Positions 1 through 6,553 of a DNA stretch of 10,315 bases are shown one piece after another. Location of the stretch: assembly GCA_947175045.1 (NCBI GenBank), contig CAMWLH010000048.1:1-10315 (forward strand), written 5' to 3'. The notes beneath the pieces were generated by a model. The model did no database searches, was not told the origin of the DNA, and was given only the letters and a program-made list of their open reading frames with translations. Each line of letters starts with the position of its first letter. Position 1 is the first letter of the stretch. The translations under genes were made by a program, and so were the position numbers. Origin of the DNA: an uncultured Clostridia bacterium. GTDB lineage: Bacteria; Bacillota; Clostridia; Oscillospirales; Ruminococcaceae.

Positions 1-2
1 GC

Positions 3-425
3 AGAATACTCCAAGACAAAAGTCCAGATGTGATCGTACTATGCAAGCGATTGATCGGGTATTCCAGAAGCGAGCTGCGGGCGATAAATATTAAGGACAA
101 CACACATTCTGGCGATTGGGACATGGATATCCTTGCCGATTGGATGGCAGATATAAATATGGACCTCGGTATAACCGATAAAGAATCCATTCCGCAAGAC
201 CGTAAGATTGACGAGATGGAGCTTATTCATTATGAGAAGTACGACTATGTTCTGATTGCCTGCCGGCACGAAACGGATTATTATGATCTCTGCCGCAGGC
301 TTGGGATTGAGGGAAAAAAGGTCAAAGTATGCAAGAGCCGCAGTATCAAGGCGCGTGCTATATGGTACGACGACGTAAAGGCGCAGATTATAGGGAAGGA
401 TGATATGGACAATGGAGATGAGTGA
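3..425 (+). CDS. ParB-like domain protein, C-terminal part (5' end outside window)
   Basis: The frame is open from base 3 to the TGA at 423-425 (140 residues), so the gene starts before the window. A GTG at base 30 is in frame, but the open frame upstream of it continues the same domain and is not a convincing start. Seen: a stretch reading ELRAINIKDNTHSGDWDMD near residues 24-42, matching the 'I-K/A-DN...G-WD-D-LA' end of the ParB/Srx-like domain found in many phage proteins. It is followed by an acidic segment (DEMELIHYEKYDYVLIAC) and a basic tail that recur in phage ParB-like proteins. Family knowledge: these domains bind DNA or nucleotides and are often encoded beside DNA methylases and other base-modifying enzymes. 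The end overlaps the next gene by about 14 bp. The exact role is unknown; chromosome partitioning is unlikely in this setting. Confidence 0.7.
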   Translation, partial: RILQDKSPDVIVLCKRLIGYSRSELRAINIKDNTHSGDWDMDILADWMADINMDLGITDKESIPQDRKIDEMELIHYEKYDYVLIACRHETDYYDLCRRLGIEGKKVKVCKSRSIKARAIWYDDVKAQIIGKDDMDNGDE

Positions 426-1581
426 TTTTGAAACGCCCTGCTATATTCTTGATTTAAAGCAGGTGGAGGAGAATTATCATTCGCTTCTGAACGCTTTCAG
501 AAGAATATATCCTGCTGTTCGTGTAGCTTACAGCTATAAGACAAACTATACTCCCGCTATCTGCTCACTGATAAATAAGCTCGGAGGAATTACTGAGGTC
601 GTATCGCCCGTTGAATATGCTCTTGCTGAGAGGATCAAGGCTGATACCATAATCTACAACGGGGTTTACGGAGATTACCAGCAGCAGTTTATATGCGCTG
701 TAAAGGGTGGAATGGTAAACGTTGATAATTATCGGCAGTTTTCCGCTCTTAAAAGTATAGCAGAATCCACAGGGCAAAGCATAAAGCTGGGTCTAAGAGT
801 GAATATTGATATAGGGAACGGCTATACTTCTAGGTTTGGCGTAAGGGCTGATTCAGAAGATTTTCACTGTATTGTAACCGAATGCGAGAAGTCTGACTTT
901 GTATCTCTTGCAGGATTACATTGCCATGTCAGTTATGCACGTGAGAAAGGCTTTTGGCAAGAGCGAGCTGCTTGTATGCTAAAGACTGCTGAGGGCTTGG
1001 AACTTGATTACATTGACCTCGGAGGTAATATGTATGGGAAAATGCCCCCTGATTTCAGCAGGCAGTTCTCAGATGATATTCCTTCGTTTGATGATTATGC
1101 TGAGGTGATTGCTCCGCTGTTTTCAAGGGCATATCCCGATGGGCGGATGGAGCTGATACTTGAAGCCGGTACTCCAATAGCCGCAAACGCGATGTCGGTA
1201 TTATCAAAAGTACGAGATATCAAGATGATTGACAATGAACTATATGCTTTAATGGATTGCAGTGTGTTTGATCTTGGTGGCGCTGCAAATTCTCGAAATG
1301 TACCTATTACTATTTACAGTAATAAAGCTACCAATGACGGTTGCTTATCAAGGAATCTATGCTTTGTAGGCTGTACCTGTTTGGAAAATGATATTCTTAG
1401 GAGGGGCAGTGATAGTGTACTAAGCGTTGGCGATCTTGTTGAATTTCACAATGTAGGCGCGTACTCCCTTACTATGAATCCCAATTTTATCGAGCCAATC
1501 ATTCCGATATATACAACAGATGGAGAGTTGGTAAGGCGGAGAGCTTCTTTTGATGATGTGTTTGGAAATTTCACTATTTAG
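412..1581 (+). CDS. PLP-dependent amino-acid decarboxylase, fold type III (DapDC/ODC-like)
   Basis: Predicted pyridoxal-phosphate enzyme removing the alpha-carboxyl of an amino acid or amino-acid conjugate; substrate unknown. Using the ATG at 412 (389 residues, normal family length), visible motifs are: PLP lysine K43 in YSYKTN, HCH at 170-172 (the usual H-x-H strand), a GGN loop at 204-206, EAGT at 251-254 (phosphate-binding EPGR equivalent), CLEND at 323-327 (the CxSxD-type catalytic cysteine loop) and GAY at 349-351. All active-site elements are therefore present, in family order. In-frame ATGs lie at 400, 412 and 418; 412 is preferred because AGGGAAGGA at 392-400 lies 11 bases upstream. 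It overlaps the ParB gene and is followed 11 bp later by the ATP-grasp gene. By hand count it is more AT-rich than its outer neighbours. It could be diaminopimelate, ornithine/arginine-type or a novel specificity. Confidence 0.85.
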   Translation: MEMSDFETPCYILDLKQVEENYHSLLNAFRRIYPAVRVAYSYKTNYTPAICSLINKLGGITEVVSPVEYALAERIKADTIIYNGVYGDYQQQFICAVKGGMVNVDNYRQFSALKSIAESTGQSIKLGLRVNIDIGNGYTSRFGVRADSEDFHCIVTECEKSDFVSLAGLHCHVSYAREKGFWQERAACMLKTAEGLELDYIDLGGNMYGKMPPDFSRQFSDDIPSFDDYAEVIAPLFSRAYPDGRMELILEAGTPIAANAMSVLSKVRDIKMIDNELYALMDCSVFDLGGAANSRNVPITIYSNKATNDGCLSRNLCFVGCTCLENDILRRGSDSVLSVGDLVEFHNVGAYSLTMNPNFIEPIIPIYTTDGELVRRRASFDDVFGNFTI

Positions 1582-1592
1582 GAGATAGATAT

Positions 1593-2621
1593 ATGAAACC
1601 TGTTAGAATATTGGTTACCTGCTGTCTTGGTGATTATATGCGCTCTACCATCAAGTGTTACAGAAACAATCCCGATAATAGGGATTTATTTATTGTTGGC
1701 TGTGATATGCGGCAGATGGATCATAATTGGGTCGGTGTGGATAAATTCTATCATACTTCGCCCTGCAACAGTGACGATTATATAAATGAATTGTTACTCA
1801 TATGCAAAATCGAAAAGATTGACATACTAATTCCGTGTCATACCAACGAGCTTGAAAAGCTGGCGCTTTCGCTTGATTTATTTTCATCAATCGGTACCAA
1901 AGTGGCTGTTGCAGACGCTTCCTCCTTACACCTGATAAATGATAAGATTAGATCGGCAGCTTTTCTTAAGTATATTTGTGTTGATATGCCAAAATACATT
2001 GCTGTGGAATCCTCGGATATGCTTGGCACATTGAATGATGAAAGTTTATTCGATTATTTCCCCAACGGATTTGTAGTTAAAGAAAGGCACAATTGTGGTG
2101 GCAGGGGAATGAGGGTATATAAGGAGCAAAATTCCTTTAATGCCGACGATATAGACTATATCCGAGGAATCATAGCTACTGATGGTGGCATCCTTATTCA
2201 AGAATATCTCGGTGGGAAAGAATTTACCGTAGATATTATTTCAGATCACGGTGACGTTCTTTATGCCGTGTGCAGGCATAACGAGCTGATGGAGAACGGC
2301 GTTGCAAGAATAAGCACCATAGTGAACGACGAAAGCATTATTGAAATCTGCGGGTTTATATGTAAAGCAACGCGATATCACGGCAATATCGGATTTGACA
2401 TCAGGTGTTCAGACGGAAAGCCGTTTATCATTGATATCAATCCCAGACTTACCGCTACTGTATCTCTCGCAGCCGCGGCTGGTATAAATCTGCCCTATTA
2501 CGGGTTAAAGCTTGATCTCGGCGAGGAAGTTCCTGTTGACCGTGAGCTTAGATATGGCACAAAAATCGTTCGTAGGATATCCGATACGTTCTATGATTCG
2601 GAGGGGAATGAAATTGTCTGA
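1593..2621 (+). CDS. ATP-grasp ligase (carbamoyl-phosphate-synthase-like)
   Basis: A 342-residue predicted ATP-dependent carboxylate-amine or carboxylate-thiol ligase. Seen: an N-terminal Rossmann-like segment beginning ILVTCCLGDY; the ATP-binding glycine loop VVKERHNCGGRG around 161-172; the hinge ILIQEYLGGKEFTVDI; and the metal-binding end of the grasp domain IIDINPRLTA with D281, N283 and R285. The family activates a carboxylate as acyl-phosphate and joins it to an amine. The ribosome site AGGAGAT (1580-1586) lies 6 bases before the ATG and overlaps the preceding stop, so it is probably translationally coupled to the decarboxylase. The 3' end overlaps the glycosyltransferase by 14 bp. No other domain is visible. 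The pairing with a decarboxylase suggests that an amino acid or amine is attached to something, but the acceptor cannot be read from the sequence. Confidence 0.85.
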   Translation: MKPVRILVTCCLGDYMRSTIKCYRNNPDNRDLFIVGCDMRQMDHNWVGVDKFYHTSPCNSDDYINELLLICKIEKIDILIPCHTNELEKLALSLDLFSSIGTKVAVADASSLHLINDKIRSAAFLKYICVDMPKYIAVESSDMLGTLNDESLFDYFPNGFVVKERHNCGGRGMRVYKEQNSFNADDIDYIRGIIATDGGILIQEYLGGKEFTVDIISDHGDVLYAVCRHNELMENGVARISTIVNDESIIEICGFICKATRYHGNIGFDIRCSDGKPFIIDINPRLTATVSLAAAAGINLPYYGLKLDLGEEVPVDRELRYGTKIVRRISDTFYDSEGNEIV

Positions 2622-3336
2622 CGAGCTTACTCTCGGAATCTATGTACCCAGCTATAAGCGGAGCGATAGGATACTGACATATCATCTGTTTGAAAAATGC
2701 ACCTACCTCGTGCGAAAATCGGAAGAAAATGCATATCTCGACGCGGGAATATCGCGGGACGACATTTGGGCAGTGGACGATTGTCTTATAGACGACGGTC
2801 TGAAAGCGTATTTTTACGCGATAGACAACGCTCCTGAGGATATAGTTGTTGTAGCAGATGATGATATAGAGGATTTTCAATATATGCTCTCCGAGTGCGA
2901 GATGATAGGAAAGAATAAGGAAATCATCACATCGGAGATTGAGCGTATCGGACAGATAATGGCTGACCTCGGAATAGGTCACGCATTTATAGGACCCAAC
3001 GCGATCCCCTATATGTATGATAAGGAGTTCGCCTGGTTTGGCATACCCGGTTCGGTCAAGTGGTACAACAAGTCTGTGTTCAAGGGCAGACCCGATTTGG
3101 ATGTTTCGGAGAACTTTGATATTGATATTATTCTCCAGGAACTGTTATACAACAGAATAGCGCTCATGCCCAAGTATCTTTATGATAAGGGAAAGATAGA
3201 CGTTAACGCGGGAGGAAACTCCGCTCGAAAGCGGCAGGACCAGCTTGATTCGATTTCCAATATGCGTATAAAATGGGGTAAGTACTTCCGGTATGATTTG
3301 AAAAAGAATAAGCCGAAAATAAATGTTTCAAGATAA
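2608..3336 (+). CDS. GT-A type glycosyltransferase, TAGT-like (phage DNA-modification type)
   Basis: A 242-residue protein from the ATG at 2608. An in-frame TTG at 2614 is an alternative with better spacing from GGAGG at 2600-2604; a longer frame back to 2512 would overlap 110 bp of the ATP-grasp gene and is disfavoured. Seen: an opening strand GIYVPSYKRSDR typical of short phage nucleotide-sugar transferases; a triple-Asp metal/nucleotide site VVVADDD with D84-D86; a pocket GPNAIPYMYD; a D-x-D pair in NFDIDIILQELL; and a late GGNS (202-205) followed by basic residues and KWGKYFRYD. This layout fits the phage TET-associated glycosyltransferases predicted to put sugars on hydroxymethyl bases in DNA; that assignment is by recollection of the pattern, not by search. 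It ends the enzyme block, and the promoter for the next unit starts about 27 bp downstream. A capsule-type family 2 transferase is the alternative. Confidence 0.7.
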   Translation: MKLSDELTLGIYVPSYKRSDRILTYHLFEKCTYLVRKSEENAYLDAGISRDDIWAVDDCLIDDGLKAYFYAIDNAPEDIVVVADDDIEDFQYMLSECEMIGKNKEIITSEIERIGQIMADLGIGHAFIGPNAIPYMYDKEFAWFGIPGSVKWYNKSVFKGRPDLDVSENFDIDIILQELLYNRIALMPKYLYDKGKIDVNAGGNSARKRQDQLDSISNMRIKWGKYFRYDLKKNKPKINVSR

Positions 3337-3362
3337 AAATATTTTATGAGGCGTTATTTTGC

Positions 3363-3391
3363 TTGACGTATGCCATTTATTGTGGTATAAT
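3363..3391 (+). promoter_or_regulatory. Sigma-A type promoter with extended -10
   Basis: TTGACG (3363-3368), a 17-bp spacer, then TATAAT (3386-3391), preceded by TG one base upstream (TGGTATAAT). Five of six -35 bases and all -10 bases match the consensus. The expected start of transcription is about 3397-3399, some 40 bp before the ATG at 3438. It lies in the only long intergenic gap of the left half, directly after the glycosyltransferase gene. Confidence 0.88.
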
Positions 3392-3395
3392 AATA

Positions 3396-3422
3396 CTATC
3401 AACAAATACCAAATGTTGGTAG
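3396..3422 (+). promoter_or_regulatory. Palindromic operator or leader hairpin at the transcript start
   Basis: Two nested symmetries overlap the predicted +1. TACCAA-ATG-TTGGTA (3407-3421) is a perfect inverted repeat. CTATCAACA (3396-3404) also pairs with TGTTGGTAG (3414-3422) with a single mismatch that becomes a G-U pair in RNA. The first form suggests a repressor operator; the second suggests a leader hairpin ending at the ribosome site AGAAAGGA (3421-3428). The position just downstream of a strong promoter is typical of a repressor site, but no repressor gene is in the window. Confidence 0.55.
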
Positions 3423-3437
3423 AAAGGATGTGCTGCA

Positions 3438-4322
3438 ATGGGATACGCACCAAAAACGAAAAGCGGACACAGCATGTATGATATGTCATCCATGCTGCAG
3501 AAGTCAATAAGGAGATGTGATTTTAATCATGCCGGTTATGCCGCCAATGAGTTGTACTGGAGCTACGGCAAGTATTTGTGGAAGCGTCTGCTTGTGATCT
3601 CTGCCGAGGACTGCTTCGGTATCATCACCAAAGAAATAGTCGGCTTGAAGATGGCTGACGACATTACGAACGAGGGGCGAAAAGGGGAGGACAAGGACCC
3701 GATTTTCGTGGCAAAAGCCATAACGCTTTTATGTACTGCGAGAAAGAACAGGGATGCCTGCTATTTTGCCTGCAACTATATGTGTATTGACAGGCTGATT
3801 GACCCTGACAGTATTGAACACGTTGATTTGAATAGCTGCCATCTTGATGATGGGGAGATTCCCGATTGGGTATTCGATATTCATACGCTTAAAGGACGGC
3901 AGAACGGAAAGACTGATTTGGATATGACGATTGACGAGCAGAAGGCTCTCACGCCATTACAAGTCAGTCTTTTTGATAATGAAGGCTGGGAACCTTATTA
4001 TCAACAGGAACGAAAGAAAGGCAGCTTCTCCGAAAAAGAGTGGTTTGATATTGAACGGTTTATAGCCGATGCTCGTAACCGAAAGGTAGATGAAACTATT
4101 GAGGCGTTTGAAAACATAGGCGTTTTGGAAGCATTGACGAAAGCCTGCTGCAATGGGATTGGAAGAACAGTTGAGGAGCGGAGGGCATTGGACGAAGCAT
4201 ATAAGCTGTTAAAGAGCCAGACCATAATAAAAGATCATGAGGGCAAGGGAGAGGAGATATGCGCAAAGGCATTGAATGTTTTACAAGCCATTTTCAGTGA
4301 ACGAAACAATACATATCACTAA
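3438..4322 (+). CDS. RarA/MgsA C-terminal-domain-like protein without an AAA+ ATPase
   Basis: A 294-residue protein with ribosome site AGAAAGGA nine bases before the ATG. Residues about 10-115 resemble the helical C-terminal domain of the replication-associated recombination ATPase RarA/MgsA (clamp-loader-like tetramerisation domain). Seen: SSMLQKSIRRCDFNHAGYAANELY, then LWKRLLVISAEDCFG, then KDPIFVAKAITLLCTARKNRDACYFA, in the order expected for that domain (S-x-I-R-x-x-D-x-x-A, then L-x-R-R-L-x-x-I-x-x-E-D). There is no Walker A or B motif, so it cannot be the ATPase itself. Residues 115-294 are charged, mostly helical-looking and unrecognised. It is the first gene behind the promoter at 3363. 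Inference: it may bind the host RarA, SSB or clamp loader, or act with a phage ATPase elsewhere. The family call is by eye. Confidence 0.6.
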   Translation: MGYAPKTKSGHSMYDMSSMLQKSIRRCDFNHAGYAANELYWSYGKYLWKRLLVISAEDCFGIITKEIVGLKMADDITNEGRKGEDKDPIFVAKAITLLCTARKNRDACYFACNYMCIDRLIDPDSIEHVDLNSCHLDDGEIPDWVFDIHTLKGRQNGKTDLDMTIDEQKALTPLQVSLFDNEGWEPYYQQERKKGSFSEKEWFDIERFIADARNRKVDETIEAFENIGVLEALTKACCNGIGRTVEERRALDEAYKLLKSQTIIKDHEGKGEEICAKALNVLQAIFSERNNTYH

Positions 4323-4376
4323 ACGGATTGTTTCTATGGAATCTATGGAGAGCTTTATAAGAGAGGAAGACTGGTT

Positions 4377-4604
4377 ATGGAAACTAAATCAGATAAGGTA
4401 AGAGCTTTGGTCGCCTCTGGCGAATACAAGAAAGCGCTGGCGATAGTTAAAGGATTTCGTATAGGGATTACCAAAAAGCAGCAGGACATGATGACAAGAG
4501 CCTATGAATGCATGGTTCATCCCGAGTTTTATAAATCCCTTGGCACAGACGTCGGTGAAGCCGTAAACATCGGTATAGCAGAGCTTCAGGCGCTTTACGG
4601 GTAA
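4377..4604 (+). CDS. Small conserved-looking phage protein of unknown function
   Basis: A 75-residue protein, ATG at 4377, with ribosome site AGAGGAAG at 4362-4369. It looks all-helical: an N-terminal pair of helices (KVRALVASGEYKKALAIVKG) with the A-x-x-x-G-x-Y-x-x-A-L pattern of a single TPR-like hairpin, then FRIGITKKQQDMMTRAYEC and a tail with FYKSLG. No membrane segment, signal peptide or cysteine cluster is present. It lies 54 bp after the RarA-like gene and just before a terminator, so it is the last gene of that transcription unit. The TPR comparison covers only one hairpin and does not assign a function. I do not recognise the gene. Confidence 0.8.
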   Translation: METKSDKVRALVASGEYKKALAIVKGFRIGITKKQQDMMTRAYECMVHPEFYKSLGTDVGEAVNIGIAELQALYG

Positions 4605-4626
4605 TCTTTATTTATAGATTTTTTCG

Positions 4627-4657
4627 GAGCTTCCATGCAGTCATGGAGGCTCTTTTT
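4627..4657 (+). terminator. Rho-independent terminator before the terminase genes
   Basis: GAGCTTCCATG (4627-4637) pairs along all 11 bases with CATGGAGGCTC (4642-4652), one pair being G-U. The loop is CAGT and five T residues follow at 4653-4657. It closes the unit that begins at the 3363 promoter. It stands only 30 bp before the small terminase ATG, and no promoter is visible in that gap, so late transcription of the packaging genes probably reads through it. Confidence 0.88.
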
Positions 4658-4687
4658 ATATCCTTTTGAGAACAGGAAGGTGGTGAA

Positions 4688-5152
4688 ATGGGTAATGAGA
4701 AAAATCTGATCCCAAACAGCCAACGAACTCCGAGCGAACGCCGAGAAAACGCAAGAAAAGCGGGAAAGGCTTCAGGAGAAGCGAGAAGGCGCAAACGGGA
4801 CGCAAAACAAGCTGCAAAGTATCTTCTCTCCATGCCCACCACAGAAGCCACAAAGCGCAATTTGAAGGCAATAGGTCTTGATGGTGAAGAAGATGACACA
4901 AATCTTATGGCGCTTATCGCGAGAATGTTCATAAAGGGATTGTCAGGGGATGAGAGAGCAGCTCGGCTCGTGCTTGAGCTTGCAGGAGAGGACCCCAAGA
5001 GCAAGATGGAAGCCGAACGGTTTAAGATGGAAAAGACAAGGTTCAAGCGGGAACAGGACGGTCTCGCGGGAAGAAGCGACGCAATCAACGATTGGCTAAA
5101 GGCTGTTATGGAAGATGGGAATGTGAACGATGTTGAAAGCGAAGACGAATAG
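4688..5152 (+). CDS. terS: Terminase small subunit-like protein
   Basis: A 154-residue, highly charged protein immediately upstream of the large terminase and overlapping it by 23 bp, the standard place for the DNA-recognition subunit of the packaging motor. Seen: an N-terminus NSQRTPSERRENARKAGK followed by SGEARRRKRDAK, a basic start common in Firmicutes phage small terminases; a middle helical region with LMALIARMFIKGLSGDERAARLVLELAGEDP; and a charged helix around 104-125 (SKMEAERFKMEKTRFKRE) that could form a coiled coil for oligomerisation. The ribosome site AGGAAGGTGGTG (4674-4685) precedes the ATG. The role is inferred from position and the recurring N-terminal pattern rather than from a visible helix-turn-helix motif. 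The packaging initiation site (cos or pac) is expected close by but was not identified. Confidence 0.75.
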   Translation: MGNEKNLIPNSQRTPSERRENARKAGKASGEARRRKRDAKQAAKYLLSMPTTEATKRNLKAIGLDGEEDDTNLMALIARMFIKGLSGDERAARLVLELAGEDPKSKMEAERFKMEKTRFKREQDGLAGRSDAINDWLKAVMEDGNVNDVESEDE

Positions 5153-6533
5153 CGCAAGAGAGTTTTTTCAACAGCGCATGCCGTTGTATCGGAACAATCC
5201 TCCCTTGTTTTTTAGAGAGGTCACGGGCTTTCGTTCCGATGATTGGCAGCGATCAGCGGCACTTGATCTTGCCGGTTCTCCTAAGGTATCGGTAAAGTCC
5301 GGACATGGCGTAGGCAAAACTGCTTTTGAAGCAAATGCCATATTGTGGTTCCTAAGCTGTTTTTCATTCGCAAGAGTTGTAGCAACCGCTCCTACAATGC
5401 AGCAGTTGAACGACGTACTGTGGGCTGAGGTAGAAAAATGGCGCTCACGTTCTCCTTTGCTCTGTCAGTTGCTTACATGGACAAAGACCTATGTTTATGT
5501 CAATGGCTATGAAAAAAGATGGTTCGCCGTAGCCAAGACTGCTTCAAAGCCCGAAAACATGCAGGGTTTTCATGAGGACAATATGCTTATAGTTGTTGAC
5601 GAGGCTTCCGGCGTTGAAGATGAGATCATGGAGGCTATTCTGGCAACGCTTTCTGGCGGTAATAACAAACTACTTATGTGTGCCAATCCTACGCGAACAT
5701 CGGGGACGTTTTACGATAGCCATACGCGGGACAGAGCAATGTACAAATGCCATACCGTATCGTCCCTCGACAGCAAGAGAACGAACAAGGACAACATCTC
5801 CGCCTTTATACGAAAGTACGGGGCGGAGAGCAATGTTGTAAAGGTTCGCGTTTACGGTGAATTTCCCACACAGGAAGACGATGTATACATTCCTCTGTTT
5901 CTTATTGAAGGCTCTTTTTCAATTGAGCTTGACCTAAAGAAGATAGAGAGGATTTCAATTGGCTGCGATGTTGCCCGATACGGAGATGATGAAACCGTCA
6001 TAGTCACTAATGTTGACGGCGAAATTTCTATGCCTGTTATAAGAAAAGGGCAGGACCTTATGAAAACGGTTGGCGATTTGGTGATTATATACAGGAAATT
6101 GCTTGATAACCACCCAAAATATAAGGGAAAAGTTTATGTGAATATAGATGACACAGGCTTAGGCGGCGGTGTTACCGACCGTCTACAAGAGGTTGCTAAA
6201 GAGCAGCGGCTTCATCGCATGGTGATAGTTCCCGTAAACTTCGGCGGAAAGATTCCCGATGAAAAGGCTTCCGCCTATTATTCAAACATTACTACATATA
6301 TGTGGTCTATTGTTAGGGATATGCTTGAAAGCAGCAAGCTAAGGTTAATCAATGACGATGAGCTTGCTGCACAGCTTTCGATAAGGAAATATACGGTATC
6401 GAGCAATGGCAAGATCGAGCTCGAAAGCAAAAAAGAAATGAAAAAGCGGGGAGTAGGCTCCCCAGACAGAGCAGACGCTTTGGCGTTAAGCTGTTACAGA
6501 GAAAAGATATTCGATTTGGGAAGTCTTATATAG
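5130..6533 (+). CDS. terL: Terminase large subunit (packaging ATPase/nuclease)
   Basis: A 467-residue motor that pumps DNA through the portal and cuts concatemers. ATPase half: Walker A SGHGVGKT (57-64), a TAPTMQQL strand (86-93), Walker B MLIVVDEAS with D157 and E158, and coupling motif LLMCANPTRTSG (181-192). Nuclease half (RNase H fold): GCDVARYGDDE with D280, VNIDDTGLGGG with D340/D341, and SPDRADAL with D446 and D449. All expected acidic metal ligands are present, so the protein should be active. Length is normal for the family. The start at 5130 lies within the small-subunit gene and has only a weak ribosome site; coupling to upstream translation would explain that. A later ATG at residue 17 is possible but would cut conserved N-terminal sequence. 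Confidence 0.96.
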   Translation: MLKAKTNSAREFFQQRMPLYRNNPPLFFREVTGFRSDDWQRSAALDLAGSPKVSVKSGHGVGKTAFEANAILWFLSCFSFARVVATAPTMQQLNDVLWAEVEKWRSRSPLLCQLLTWTKTYVYVNGYEKRWFAVAKTASKPENMQGFHEDNMLIVVDEASGVEDEIMEAILATLSGGNNKLLMCANPTRTSGTFYDSHTRDRAMYKCHTVSSLDSKRTNKDNISAFIRKYGAESNVVKVRVYGEFPTQEDDVYIPLFLIEGSFSIELDLKKIERISIGCDVARYGDDETVIVTNVDGEISMPVIRKGQDLMKTVGDLVIIYRKLLDNHPKYKGKVYVNIDDTGLGGGVTDRLQEVAKEQRLHRMVIVPVNFGGKIPDEKASAYYSNITTYMWSIVRDMLESSKLRLINDDELAAQLSIRKYTVSSNGKIELESKKEMKKRGVGSPDRADALALSCYREKIFDLGSLI

Positions 6534-6553
6534 TATATCGGAAAGGAGAAGCA

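Noticed and set aside
2512..2607. Upstream ATG extending the glycosyltransferase by 32 residues
   Set aside because: It would overlap the ATP-grasp gene by 110 bp, and the extra residues do not fit the family start, which begins with the GIYVPSYKR strand.
2548..2982. Minus-strand open frame of 144 codons opposite the glycosyltransferase
   Set aside because: The + strand protein has coherent motifs and coupling to its neighbour. The minus frame shows no recognisable domain and no ribosome site supporting it, and is a codon-usage shadow.
4336..4401. Tiny + strand frame of 21 codons between the RarA-like gene and the 75-residue gene, plus a short direct repeat TCTATGGA
   Set aside because: No ribosome site precedes it, it overlaps the next gene, and the two 8-base repeats are too short to claim as a cos/pac or iteron element.
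4612..5157. Minus-strand frame of 181 codons rich in Ser, Leu and Arg opposite the small terminase
   Set aside because: The composition is typical of the antisense of a Lys/Glu/Arg-rich gene. The + strand gene has a strong ribosome site and the expected position before terL.
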